DNA of 64,000 bases, taken from Pascua guehoae. Lineage: Eukaryota; Basidiomycota; Tremellomycetes; Trichosporonales; Trichosporonaceae. The stretch is from assembly GCA_001600415.1 (NCBI GenBank), contig BCJX01000005.1, positions 1,616,977 to 1,680,976 on the forward strand, read 5' to 3'. Under the pieces are notes generated by a model that searched no databases, was not told the DNA's origin, and worked only from the letters and a program-made list of their open reading frames with translations. This document shows, one piece after another, positions 30,201-41,214 of the stretch; within the stretch, counting starts at the first letter, position 1; the number at the start of each line of letters is the position of its first letter. The translations under genes and the position numbers were made by a program.

Positions 30201-33200
30201 GACAGCTGAGCGCACTCGCGGGCAGCGGGTACCTCTCGTCGCAGGTACAGTGGCTCGTGGACCAGGTGGTCAACAACCGCGTCCCCGAGAGCCGGGCTGG
30301 ATGCGCGGTTGCGTTTGGCTCCATCTACAGCACCGTCGGTGGACTGTCTGGTGGTCCGATTCTCAAGACGATTGTCAACATTCTCATGTCACTCGCGACC
30401 GACCCGCACCCGGTCGTCCACTTTTACGCCCTCTCTGCGCTCACGCAGATTGTCAACGCGGCCAACCTCTCGTACTCGCCCTACGTCCAAACGACGCTGG
30501 GCATGATTACCAACATCTACCTCCTCGAGACTCATGAACCCGACGGCGGATCGCTTGGCTCTGTCAACATTCGTGGCGACTTGCCCGCGTACCAGGTCAT
30601 CTGCCGCCTGCTGCATGCACTCATTGGCGTGCTCGGCCCCGAACTCCAGGAGCCTGGCAAGGTGCGCTCGCTCGTCTTCCTCCTCGTCCACGAGTTCCGC
30701 GAAGAGACCGACGAGGGCCTTGCGGTCGAGGCCATCAAGTGCATTCAGCAGTTCCTCATGTTTGCCCCCGCTGAGGTCGACTTGAGCAAGCTCGTCTCGT
30801 CGTTCCGCAAGTACCTCGCGTCGTCGCGCCGTCCACTCAAGGTCGCCGCCATCACCGCGCTGTACCAGATTGTCCAGCGCGACGCCGTGCTCATGTCCAA
30901 AATTGGCGGCAACCAGCTTGTCGAGGAGCTGTTTGGGCTCCTCGACAACGACCCGACCATTGAGGGCGTCAAGGCCGTCATCACCAGCTGGCTCCTGCAC
31001 ACGGCTGCCCAGCTCCCCTCGGGATGGATCGACCTGTGTCAGCGTATCATGTCGCGTACAGTCTCGACTGGAAACACGCCTGCTGCGCCCAAGGGACCTG
31101 CCGTCCCGGCGTTTATTGACGAGGAGGGCGAGTCGCTCGGCGCCAATACAAACCAAGGTGCAGTGCTCAACTCGCGCTGGCGCACGCAGCTCTTTGCCTT
31201 GACGTGTCTCCACAATGTGGTCGTGACCGTCGCCGAGAATGGACGCCCCGAGCACTTCAACCCCGTCCTTGCGCTCCAGGCCGGCCTGAACCCACGGCAC
31301 ATGCTGTACTCGCGCGTTGCAGACCTGATTCGTATGGCGTTCAGCGCCAGCGCGGCGCTGGTCCAGGACGTCCGTCTCCAGGGTCTGCGCGTGCTGCGCG
31401 ATGTCGTGGAACGTTTTGCCGCGTCTCCCGACCCAGACTTTGAGGGCGCTCTCCTGCTCGAGCAGCACCAGGCGCCTATTGCTGCGGCACTCACGCCGTC
31501 GTTTGGCGCCGACTCGACACCAGAGGTCCTTGCCAGCGCCGTGCAAGTGTGCGCCGTGTTTGTCGGCTCGGGTGTCGTCAAGGAGGTGTCGCGCATGGGG
31601 CGTATTCTCAAGCTCCTGACCAGTGCCCTCGAGCAGTGCAAGGGTGAGTCTAGCGTTGGTTGGAGGTGGTGCTGACGACAGATGGCGAAATGCTCTCAAT
31701 CGGCGAGATTAAAGACCTGTCGTCGTCGGCGTCGGTCATGCTCAAGATCTCTATCCTTGCGGCATGGGCCGAGCTCCAGGTGGCGTCGACCAAGCAGGCC
31801 TACCTCGTGGAGGTGATCAAGCCGTACCGGTGGCTCCTCGGCCCATTCTGGGTCGGTGCGTTACGCGACTATGCGCAGCTGCGGACCGACCCCGAGATGG
31901 GCGCTGGTGTCGTGGGCATGGGCGACTACTCGTCGGGTCTGGGCCGCGACGTCCTCCTGCCGTACTACGAAGCGGCCGTACCCAAGCTGCTGCACGCTGT
32001 TGCCATCGGCCTCGCTGCCAACGACCCATTCGTCGTTGGCGCGGTCGACGGTCAGACGTTTACATCTGCCGCACGACCACAGGGTAACACGGAACCTGCT
32101 ATCCGCGCCGACCCCAGCCCCAACTTTTACATCCTGTACGGCCTCGCATTCGAGTGCCTCACGCGCGCAATGGGCAGCGACCCCGAGCTCGCCAGTGTCG
32201 CGCTGCGCACCATGGCGCCCCTCGTCCGCCCCCAGTTTAGCGGCACGACCGTCTTTGACGGGCCGTTCTTTGACGAAATGTGCACCGTCTGCTACCGCAT
32301 CGCCATGAGCGAGACGGCGGCCGTCAAGGCGGACATGGTGGAGCTTATCGCCGGCTATGTCACGTCGCGCAAGGGCACGGTCGGGTTTGACTCGCAGCAG
32401 ATTCGCCGCGCGCTGGCTGTTGTGGCCTTTGTCCTCCGTCAGACTGTCCCGTCCCGCGAGGTGGCGTCTACCTGTAAGTCTGGTCCACGGGCTGCGACAC
32501 GGCTGGGCATGTACTCAAACATCGCACACACACTGACCCTCAGTCGCGCATTCGGACTCTGCGGCAGACCGCGTGGCGTTCCTCAAGGCTGCGTTTGTGG
32601 CATACTCGCGCATCGTGGACGTCATGGACCTTGGTCAGCGTGCAGACTTGTGCGCCGTGGCCATCCATCTCTTTTCAGGTGAGTGTCTCGCGCTTGAGCC
32701 GAGCCTCGCATGGGTTTCATGACACTAACGGGTAGACCTCTTGGCGGACGAGACTCCCAACATGGACCTTGCCGGCGCGTGCCTCCCGTCACTCAAACTC
32801 ATCCTCGACCAGACACTCGCCTCACAGGTGCCTGCGATCACCGCGACGACGGACAGGGTACTGCACGGTCTCCTCGGTGTTTGCCTCACCAACATTGACG
32901 AGATGCGGTCGCGCCTCAACCCCGTGGCCAACGCGAAGATCAAGAACAACCTCCTTGCCATTGTGCTCGTCTTCACCGCTCTGCCCCTGTCTGTGCGGGT
33001 ATCCAAACCTGTTGTTGAAACGGCTTGCGCCGACATTGGACGGTACATGACGGCTGTGTCTGAGCGCCCCGAGCTGGGCCTTACGCCAATCCACTGCGCG
33101 ACGACACTACTCGCCGCGTCGCTGCGCAAGATGCCTGGCAGCCCACCGCGCCCCTCGCCCGTGCTGCAGCATGCGGCAATGTGTGTCCTCACTCCGCTTG

Positions 33201-33631
33201 TCGGTGTCGTTGCCGACGCAGCCGCAGCGTCTGCCTCTGGCCCCGTCCCACAGACGACAATCGACGGCGTCTCCGAGGTCGTCCGCGGCCTGGTGGCGTG
33301 GTGCAATGGTCTCCCCGAAGAGACCCGCCCGCGGGGCTACGCTATCCTCCTCCCCACCCTCTGCCTCCTCCTCGACCCATCGGCCCCAGCCCCCGCGACG
33401 CCCGTCTCCGCCGTCCCCGTCGAGCCCAGCCCGCTCCACGCCCTCGCGACAAACACGCTCCTGGCCCTCGTCCAGGTGCAGCCCAAGGCGTTCAAGGACG
33501 CCACGCAGGCCATGGAAGAAGGCGAGCGCGCAGGTCTGGAGCGCGCCGTGCGCGACGCGATCGGTAGCCTCAGGACGCCCGTCACGCCCGCGCCCAGGAG
33601 CGGGATTGCCCTCAAGAGCTTTGGAGCGTAG
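27300..33631 (+). CDS. LAA1: LAA1/HEATR5-type giant HEAT-repeat protein (AP-1 accessory)
   Basis: Five exons, 27300-27716, 27773-31643, 31682-32473, 32544-32678 and 32736-33631, give 2,036 aa, close to yeast Laa1 (about 2,014). The protein is built of helical HEAT units throughout (for example VACWYVIGEVFKEHGAN, LRTHAVLALAKSLTSAA, VQSLATLGSHVRSSK, RAGCAVAFGSIYSTVGG, LKVAAITALYQIVQRDA). HEATR5/Laa1 proteins bind the AP-1 clathrin adaptor and help localise it at trans-Golgi and endosomal membranes. All four introns are short (38-70 nt) and keep frame. Several hundred-residue antisense frames overlap it but are by-products of GC-rich codon use. Confidence 0.93.
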
Positions 33632-34159
33632 GCAGCGGTTGCGGATGAAGAGCAGGCGCGGCGCGGCGTCGGCTGGTAGGAGCCAGTTGTAGAAGATTTG
33701 GCAATGGCAGCCCGCTCCACCTAGACTGGCGAGTCTGACGGCTCGGCTGTGTCGCCGGCAGAGGGCTGGAGATCAGGTGTAGGGAAGATGTTGCGCCAGT
33801 CTGGCGGAGAGATCTGGATGTGGTCGAGTAGTATGCGTTGTGTGGGAGCGTCATAGAGAGGAATATACAGCAGGACATGCATGAATCTACACTGCAGATT
33901 AATGGATATGTGTTGGATCAGGGGCATTGTTGCCAGTGAAGCAGCATATCAGGAATAATCACGATGAGATCAGGCGCATTGGTACATCTCACAAAGAGTC
34001 ACCCCCTCCACTGTCGAGTGTGGCACTGCCACCATCACCACCAAAATCCACCCAACCACCCATCCTCGATGACTTGACCATCTTCGACGCGCAAAAAGCG
34101 CACACCAAGCATGTCTTCGTTCGACAGGTGGGAGCATCGAGGAGGGGCAAAAAGGCAAG
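33632..34159. other. Intergenic, 3' flank of LAA1
   Basis: 528 bp between the LAA1 stop and the tRNA-Pro gene. Short frames only. Confidence 0.45.
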
Positions 34160-34262
34160 GCCCTCGCCCGGATTCGAACCGGGGGCCACTCCCAATCAGG
34201 AAGACTAGCTTAGGACACTACTGAACCCTAAGAGAGTATGATAACCACTACACCACGAGAGC
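34160..34262 (-). tRNA. tRNA-Pro (AGG) with intron of about 31 nt
   Basis: On the minus strand the acceptor stem GCTCTCG/CGAGGGC, the D arm, the anticodon stem CTCTC/GGGAG and the T arm CCCGG-TTCGAAT-CCGGG all pair. The loop reads TTAGGG...T, giving anticodon AGG, with an intron of about 31 nt after position 37. A T5 run for Pol III termination follows in minus orientation. Confidence 0.9.
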
Positions 34263-34614
34263 CTTAATGGTTTGGTGTTTCGGTGGGTTATGAGCGTGTC
34301 CTGTGTTCCTTGCAGGAGCACCAGGGGTTCAGGTGCAAGCTGCTCTGATCCTGCAGCAGGCCCATGGCGTCGGTCCTGAATGGGATGGGGTCTTGTGAAG
34401 CACGCATGCCTCATGGACGCCCTAGCTCCGTATTTATTTTCATAGGGGCCTGGAGTGTGGGGTCGCGTACGTTTCAGTAAGGCAGGCCATAGCCTCATCG
34501 AGTTGTTGTGAACCAAGTCAAATAAACATAGCATTCGCATTGAGCCGTCATTACTCACAAGCAGCCAAAAAAACCAGGCCACAAGTCCCGGCAGCTCGGC
34601 TGACGCCAAAAAGC
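34263..34614. other. Intergenic between two tRNA genes
   Basis: 352 bp, no gene recognised. Confidence 0.4.
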
Positions 34615-34701
34615 TGTCCCACACAGGCTTGAACTGTGGACCTTTCGATGTTGAATGGTTAATTTAACAGTCGAATGCTCTACCTACTGAGCCATAGGAC
34701 A
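34615..34701 (-). tRNA. tRNA-Asn (GTT) copy 1, intron of about 15 nt
   Basis: Minus strand: acceptor TGTCCTA/TGGGACA, D stem GCTC/GAGC, anticodon stem TTCGA/TCGAA, T arm CACAG-TTCAAGC-CTGTG. The loop starts CTGTTA, anticodon GTT. The intron is about 15 nt and a T5 run follows. Its mature sequence matches the two plus-strand copies at 39035 and 39400. Confidence 0.93.
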
Positions 34702-34819
34702 TGCTACAGTAATTTCGGACAGCCTTCGTGCCGGCGGCGCTCAGGGCTCCAACTTCATGGAGTCCTCGGCTGTTTAGTGTAAGTGGCTCAGATGACTCAC
34801 CACGCCTTGGTTTAATCAC

Positions 34820-35125
34820 TCAAGTCCCGCGGCGGAGGTGTCGCCGGGTCCTGGCCGTTGACGGTCCAGGCCCTGCTGTGGGCATATCCGCGAGTTGCTC
34901 CTGTAGGAGCGTCTGGGCCTGTGTTAGTGTGAGTGGGGAGGTACTAAGCTCCTCGTCACTCAAACGGTGGCTCAGTATTGCCGCCACTTCATCAGGTGGG
35001 ATGGTTTGTGGGTGCTACATTAACGTCTTACTCTTCACAACAGGAGTCTTGAGGCCAATGCTGGCATCGCACCCACGACAAAGTGGCACATCGAGCCTGC
35101 TGTACCTCCAACTGTTGAGCGCCAT
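34820..35125 (-). CDS. Possible small gene of unknown function (86 aa), weak
   Basis: Two proposed minus-strand exons, 35125-35032 and 34986-34820, joined by a 45-nt intron with a GTAAGA donor and a non-preferred AAG acceptor. The product starts MALNSWRYSRLDVPLCRGC. Its second exon, AILSHRLSDEELSTSPLTL then TQAQTLLQEQLADMP, has protein-like helical composition. No homologue is recognised and the upstream extent is unclear; it may be the end of a larger or decayed gene. Confidence 0.25.
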
Positions 35126-36276
35126 GTCCGCGGCCTGGTGCCCACCACAAACCTGGTCGCCTCAACGAGCTACAGCGCTCCCCGACGGCGGTGGGCGTTA
35201 AGTGAGAACCCCTTTGGGACGCAGAGCCAACGGCGTTACCAACACTGACTCGACATGGCAAGCGCTATCGCAAGTCACACGACCGTGGTCGAGGGACTTA
35301 TCTCGACCGGACTTCCCGCGGCTGCACCGTCGACTGAGCCCGGTTCCGGATTCTAGACGCCGCCGAGCGTCCTGCACCCAGCAACAAGCCGAAGGACACG
35401 CCGACGTTGCCGATGAAGACGAGCACGTCTAGCGACATGCCGGGCATTTTAGGTTCATCCAAAGCCGCGGAACGGTTACGGCAGGGCGTTAATTCTCCAC
35501 AAGGGTGGGCGGGGCATGTAACGATCAGACGGACGTCTGACCTCGTTCCCCGAGATCAGAATAGAATGTGAGGAGTACGGAATGGGGTCTTCTCCGCAAC
35601 TCTTCGGAGCTCGGTGAGGGGGATATGACAACAGTCGTTGTTGAGTTCTGACGCCGCGGCCAAGTGCGGGGTGGCATGGCCATGAGCCCGCCCCCTGTTA
35701 TTCATGTGACGTGTGTCGTCCCTTGCAAGGTTTATTCGGCGTAACGAGGCATATGGGATCGTCTACAGGACAGATGCGAGGACTTGGAGAGATACAGATG
35801 GTGTTGAGACGAGACGCTGCACGCGAGGGTTTAATACAGGGGGGTTCTGGAGGTTGCGAAGGTGGAGAAGAACTCACGATAAGCGGCAGTTACCTACCTA
35901 GCTTACATGCGTTGCAAGCCGGTGGCGGCCGAAGGAATGTGGTGCCTTGTCACGACCCCAGAACACCCTTTACGCTCTGTACAGTCTTGGCGGCTTAGCA
36001 CACGCTGCTTTGTCATTGTTGACGAGGTGCATGTGACTGCTCCTTTCGTCAAATTTGTTGACAACACGTGTGTCCATGGATCCGTACACCGATTACAGTC
36101 GACGCTAAACGCACCCTCGGCCAACGTCGACCTCGAGGTCGACGGTCACTCGTCCCCGCCCCCGCGACATCTTGTCAAGTTGGCCTCCTCGTCATGGGGG
36201 AGTCGACAGAGGTTGACAAGGGTTGAGAGGGGTTGATGGCTTGGATTGACATTGTGGTCCACTCTCCCGCGAGGAC

Positions 36277-36283
36277 ATAAATA
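36277..36283 (+). promoter_or_regulatory. TATA-like element upstream of the multicopper oxidase
   Basis: ATAAATA lies 183 bp before the ATG at 36466, a plausible core promoter position given the long leader. Inferred from sequence only. Confidence 0.35.
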
Positions 36284-36314
36284 CCACCTCGTCGGAATGT
36301 ACGGTATTCGCCAA

Positions 36315-36395
36315 CTGCAGCTGTTTCCAACTGCAGCTCATCCCCTGCAGCTGCTCCCCTCAGCTACTCCGCGCAGCTCCTCTCTCTCAGCTCCT
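36315..36395 (+). repeat. CAGCT-repeat-rich leader
   Basis: The motif CAGCT, mostly within CTGCAGCT, recurs about seven times at irregular 11-18 bp spacing in the presumed 5' UTR. It could be a simple-sequence leader or a cluster of regulator sites. Confidence 0.6.
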
Positions 36396-36465
36396 ACCCA
36401 TAGCACACCCCCCCCCCCCTCTCTCCCCTCTCCATAGCTCCTCCCCAACCCCAGCTACCCTCCCA

Positions 36466-38862
36466 ATGCTCACCTTCTACCTCGTCCTCTCCCACCTCCT
36501 GGGCCCAGCCCGCGCCCAAGTCCTCGCCAACGACTGGGTGACCGAGGAGCCACCTGCGCCCTCCGGCCCTGGCCTGTCGAGTTTCTCCGCCGCCCCGACG
36601 CTGCAGCAGAGCACGCCCGAGCCGCCACTCACGCCAACGGCGACGGCGACGTCGCACGCAACGGGCTGGGTGTCCGACCTGCCGCTGCCGACGGTCGGTC
36701 CCGGGCCGTACGTCACGTTCCCCGTACTCGCGTCGGGGGTGACGAGCGGGACGGTGCCGCCGTTTGGCGCGTGGTACTCGTACTCGCAGGCGGCGGTGCC
36801 GAGCCAGACTGTCTCGGCGGACCCGGCGGCGTTTACCGTCACGTTGGGGCGGGAGGTGTTTGGTGGGGGTCGCCGTGGGCGGGGTGATGACGACGGGCAC
36901 GACGGGCGCGGCAACAAGTCTGAAGACAAAGACAAAGACAAGGGCACAGACAAGCGCAAAGGCAAGCCGCCGAAGGGAGGACACAAGTACCAGCCCGTCA
37001 TGCGCGAGTTCAACTTTACGCTCCAGTACGCGGCGGGATACCCGGACGGGTACCTGCGGCGTATGCTGGTGATCAACAACCAGTTTCCGGGGCCCAAGAT
37101 TGAGGCTGTACAGGGCGACGCGGTCGTGGTACATGTGCACAATACGCTCGAGACGCCCCAGTCGATCCACTGGCACGGGATCCGGCAGAACGGGACAAAC
37201 GAGATGGACGGCGTGGCGGGGTTTTCGCAGTGTCCCATCCCCCCGGGGGGGTCATTTACGTAGCGCTTCGGGCTGGACGGGCAGGTCGGCACGTACTGGT
37301 ACCACTCGCACTTTGGGAATACGCTCTCGGACGGGCTTATCGGTGCGTTTATCGTGCACGCCCCAGCGGACCCGCTCCAGGTGTACGACGATGACCGGGT
37401 TGTTTATCTCTCGGACTGGATCCACGACCAGTCCCACGTGGTGATTGCAAACATCATGGATGCGCGCAAGGACCCGTACCGCGGCGTGCCGTTTGTCGAC
37501 GACCCGGACGCCATGCTCATCAACGGCCGCGGGCAGTGCAACTGCGCCTACGCGCAGCGCGGCGTGCCCTGCAAGCAGGACGTGGAGCCGGCCGAAATCC
37601 GCGCGAGGGAGGGCAAAGAGGTCCGCCTCCGCCTCATCAACCACGGGGGCCAGTCGTTGATCCGTTTCTCGGTCGACGGGCACAAGCTCAAAGTCGTCGA
37701 GGCAGACGATACCGCGGTCCAGTCGGTGTGGGTCAACGAAATCCCCGTCGGACCAGGGGAGCGCTACTCGGTCGTCGTAAAGCTCGACCAGGGCAGGGCG
37801 GGAGACTCATTCTGGGTCCGCGCACAGGCGGCCACGTTCTGCAATAACCCCCTCTGGCTCATCAACGGCGTCGGTATCCTCCGCTACACTGGCAAGCACG
37901 GCCGCGCACGCGACGACTCCACACCCACGTCCCAGCCTTGGAACGACCTCGCCGTCCCCAACCGCGCACAGTGCCTCGACCTCGACGCAACCCACAACCT
38001 CGTCCCCATCATCCCCATCGACGCCCCCGCAGACGTCCAGGAGACAAAGGTCCTCGAGACCGAGATTGGCGCGTTCAAAGACCCAAAACTCGGCGCCCTC
38101 TTCATGGGCTGGGGCGTGGACAATATCTCGTACACCAATTTCGTAAACAACCCTCTCCTCCGTGTCGTCCATGATGGCGGCGCGATTGATCCGCGGTATA
38201 TTGCCTCCGTCACGTACACGGCCACAGGCGCGGCCGACCTCATCGTGAGTAGCGGTGGAGTGTCTTGCGAGCGCGCTGGTACATCTCCCTAGGTTGGGAC
38301 GTCTCCCCTGGGTCGCGAATTTCAGTATAGTGTGTCATCCTGTGGTGGGATCTGCTGGAGGCTGGGAGGTCTCACTGCGTTAGAAGATCTCGTTGAGCCC
38401 AGACCTAGCTCGATTCTCCAGACGGAGACATCACACCCAACCCACGCCCCCGCCAGCCCACCTGAACCAAAGTACGACCCCTCGAGCCCCCACTAACACC
38501 AGATCAACAACCTCGACCCCAACCCCGGCGCCCACCCGTTCCACCTCCACGGCCGGCCCTTCTTCATCGTCGCGCGCGGCGACGGCCGGATCAACAGCAC
38601 GGCCGGCCTGGACAATCTAAACATCCACAACCCCCTGCGGCGGGACACGCTCACGATCCCGCCCGAGTCGTACGCGGTCCTCCGCCTGCCGCTCGACACG
38701 CCGGGCGTGTGGCCGCTCCACTGCCACATTGGCTGGCACCTGGCCGTGGGCAAGATGGCCGCGGTGGTCGTGCGCCCCGACATCGTGAGGGGCTACTCGT
38801 TTGGGGAGGACTGGAGCGGTTTGTGTGATGGGACGGATCCGGGGGAGATTGCCGCCGGGTAA
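36466..38862 (+). pseudogene. Laccase-like multicopper oxidase with one in-frame stop
   Basis: Two exons, 36466-38244 and 38503-38862, encode a 712-residue secreted multicopper oxidase except for a TAG at 37261-37263 (codon 266). It falls in the conserved PPGGSFT-Y-RF segment, where TAC (Tyr) is expected, so one base change is enough. A signal peptide (MLTFYLVLSHLLGPARAQ) and a long low-complexity segment precede the cupredoxin domains. Copper motifs are all present: HWHG at 235-238, WYHSH at 278-282, HPFHLHG at 604-610 and HCHIGWH at 666-672. The truncated product would lack three of the four sites. A 51-nt GT-AG stretch (37213-37263) ending at this TAG could be spliced in frame, but that would delete conserved residues. 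Otherwise it is a recent null allele or a sequencing error. Confidence 0.85.
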
Positions 38863-39034
38863 AGCAAGCTGGGCTTGAATATCGGCGAGGTGCATGGGGT
38901 AGTGGGGCGGGGCAGAGCATCTCGCCTCGACGAGATAGCTAAGTCAAACATAAATGCGATGCAGCTGAAACCTTGCTCAAACGTGGCACGCCCGGCCGGG
39001 CCGACTCGGCTCGGCGCCTCCGTCAACATCGACA

Positions 39035-39123
39035 TGTCCTATGGCTCAGTAGGTAGAGCATTCGACTGTTAAATGATAACCATTCAACATCGAAAGGTCC
39101 ACAGTTCAAGCCTGTGTGGGACA
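39035..39123 (+). tRNA. tRNA-Asn (GTT) copy 2, intron of about 17 nt
   Basis: Same mature tRNA as copy 1, on the plus strand: TGTCCTA acceptor, GCTC D stem, CTGTTA loop, TTCAAGC T loop. The intron is about 17 nt and a T5 run follows at 39125. Confidence 0.93.
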
Positions 39124-39399
39124 GCTTTTTGTCCTGCATGGACGCTTGCGGGTGGAGGAGGACAGGGCTTCCGCATGTGGGGTTTGACAGAACTAGTCGT
39201 TGCCACTTGCTTTTTTCCACTTGGCTTACCACAACTTGATAAGACTACCGCCCCCGCAATACCGAAACCATGGTCCCGACCCTCACGTCCCAGGCCGCGA
39301 TGAAAACGAACCAAGATGGCAACAACGTATGCGTACGCCTTCATTGCCAGCAACCACCTGAGCGCGCCCGGTGCGATTTCTGAAACAGAAACGCAACGA

Positions 39400-39487
39400 T
39401 GTCCTATGGCTCAGTAGGTAGAGCATTCGACTGTTAAGCGTAACACCTCAACATCGAAAGGTCCACAGTTCAAGCCTGTGTGGGACA
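39400..39487 (+). tRNA. tRNA-Asn (GTT) copy 3, intron of about 16 nt
   Basis: Third copy, with a mature part identical to the others and a different intron of about 16 nt. A T4 run follows shortly after. It lies 277 bp downstream of copy 2 in the same orientation. Confidence 0.93.
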
Positions 39488-40315
39488 GCTTGTCCTTTTG
39501 CCGTCTTTTCCAGTAAGTAGGGAGAGGGAGCAGTTCGAATTGGGAAAGAGTGGGGGGTGCACGGACGAGAGTGGCGGCCGAGTTCAGTCAGTGAAAGGGT
39601 CCAGAGTTGGAGGGCTGTGGGGCGCGTTGCATTTCGGCATGGGTTGTGGCCGTTCCCCACCAGTGGACTGGGAATACCACACGGGTTTAGTTTGTGTGGG
39701 ACCACAGCTTTGTGGGCCAGCTGGCATCTGGGGCAACATGTGTGGCAGTAGGGACATCTGGGCGGGACGGTTGTGTGGGACAAGCCGGGGGATAGCTTTG
39801 TGGGACTTTGGCGAGTGACGCATATTGGCAGCAGCGGTGGCCATGAGTGTGAGTGGGCCGTGATTTTGAGTTTGGGGAGTGTGTGGAGTGTGTGGAGTGT
39901 GTGGAGTGTGTGGAGTGTGTGGAGTGTGTGGAAGTGGGACGCCGACTAACAGACTGTCTTCTGTGAAGAGGGGTCGTGCTATGTTGAGCACCGGCAAAGG
40001 GTTTGCCGAGTCTCGTCCACAGAAGTGGGACCGACGATGGGGTCCTACAACGACACGGAAAGTGGGAACTTGGAATGGAGAGGGTTCGCAGTTGAGCTCA
40101 GAGTTCCATTGGACGTAAGTGGGACGTGCGAGAGTGGACTGATAAGGGGGAGGGACAGAGAGAAGGGGGAACAGATTAGCAGGACACTGGGCGGGATTCG
40201 GTGTATACGGCCTGGGAAACCCAGCAAGCTACCTGCGTGGATGACACGCGTTCTGCTCCACGACCCTGACAATACGCCGCACACTGTGATCCTCGAACTA
40301 CAGCAACATCACGTT
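39488..40315. other. Intergenic with minisatellite
   Basis: 828 bp between tRNA-Asn copy 3 and the 3' end of the ARMT1-like gene. The words TGTGGGAC and AGTGGGAC recur several times (39694-40130) and a 9-bp minisatellite is present. No gene recognised. Confidence 0.45.
39876..39932 (+). repeat. 9-bp minisatellite GTGTGGAGT, about 6 copies
   Basis: Perfect head-to-tail copies of GTGTGGAGT from 39881, with a partial unit on each side. Confidence 0.92.
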
Positions 40316-41147
40316 CTATGCCTTGGGACAGAAGGAAACCACGGCATACTTGCCCGATACACGCCAGTCCTTTGCTACCTGTTCGACGCGCGCCTCGACG
40401 CCCTCGTCCAGTCCACAGCTGTGTGCGTCAGTTGAAAGTCCAGGTGACAAGCTATACCACTCTAGACCTGCTAGAGGTGCAACTTACATGGTGTCCGCCT
40501 TGTTGGTGCGCAACGACACGAGGTTGAACTTGCCCTCCAAGGGGCCGAGGGCTGTCTCGAACGGTGTCGTCGTGGGCCACTTTGCGTCGCCGACGAGTTT
40601 GCGGTAGCTGCGTACACAGTTAGCAGTTGTTGCGGGGGCATTTTGGGACGGCAGTGTGAGTGTGTGTGACGCTCCAGGCGCCGGCTCACTTCAAGTCACC
40701 CTTGAACACGACGAGGTCAGCCTTTTGGAGCTCGGACAACAGCGCGGGGTCCACAGCCGGAAGGTCCTGGTACGCGTACTGCGTTGTCCAAAAGTTGGCA
40801 GCGGGCACGTTGGCGCCGAGAGGTGTCGTCTCAGGGACAGAGAGGCGGAAGCGTCCCGACGCGAAGTGCGCGTCCCACCTCGTTGCGAGCGTGGCCAGTG
40901 TCGCGTGGTCTGCGGCAGACAGGGTGGGGAAGAATGCGCTGTCGTGGAGCGTGCGGACGAGCCACGCAAAGTCGTACGGGACGACGTCCGAGACGAACCA
41001 GGGGATTGTCTTGGGGCTGGGTGTCAGCGACATTGGGGCCAGGGAGGCTACATCTATTATATAAAGCGAAGATGCTCGAGATAAGACATGTGGAAGCTGC
41101 GTGGTGTCCCGCTGGGCGGGGGGAAACTGGAGGAGGAGAGGGCACGG

Positions 41148-41214
<67 letters not shown>

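Larger units (their letters stand above)
35126..36465. other. Intergenic, upstream of the multicopper oxidase
   Basis: About 1.3 kb with only short frames. The last 200 bp contain a TATA-like element and a CAGCT-rich leader, listed separately. Confidence 0.45.

Noticed and set aside
30389..31699. Minus-strand frame of 436 codons
   Set aside because: It is antisense to LAA1; composition is that of a shadow frame in GC-rich coding DNA.
36394..37292. Minus-strand frames of 260-271 codons
   Set aside because: They are antisense to the multicopper oxidase, which has recognisable copper motifs on plus.
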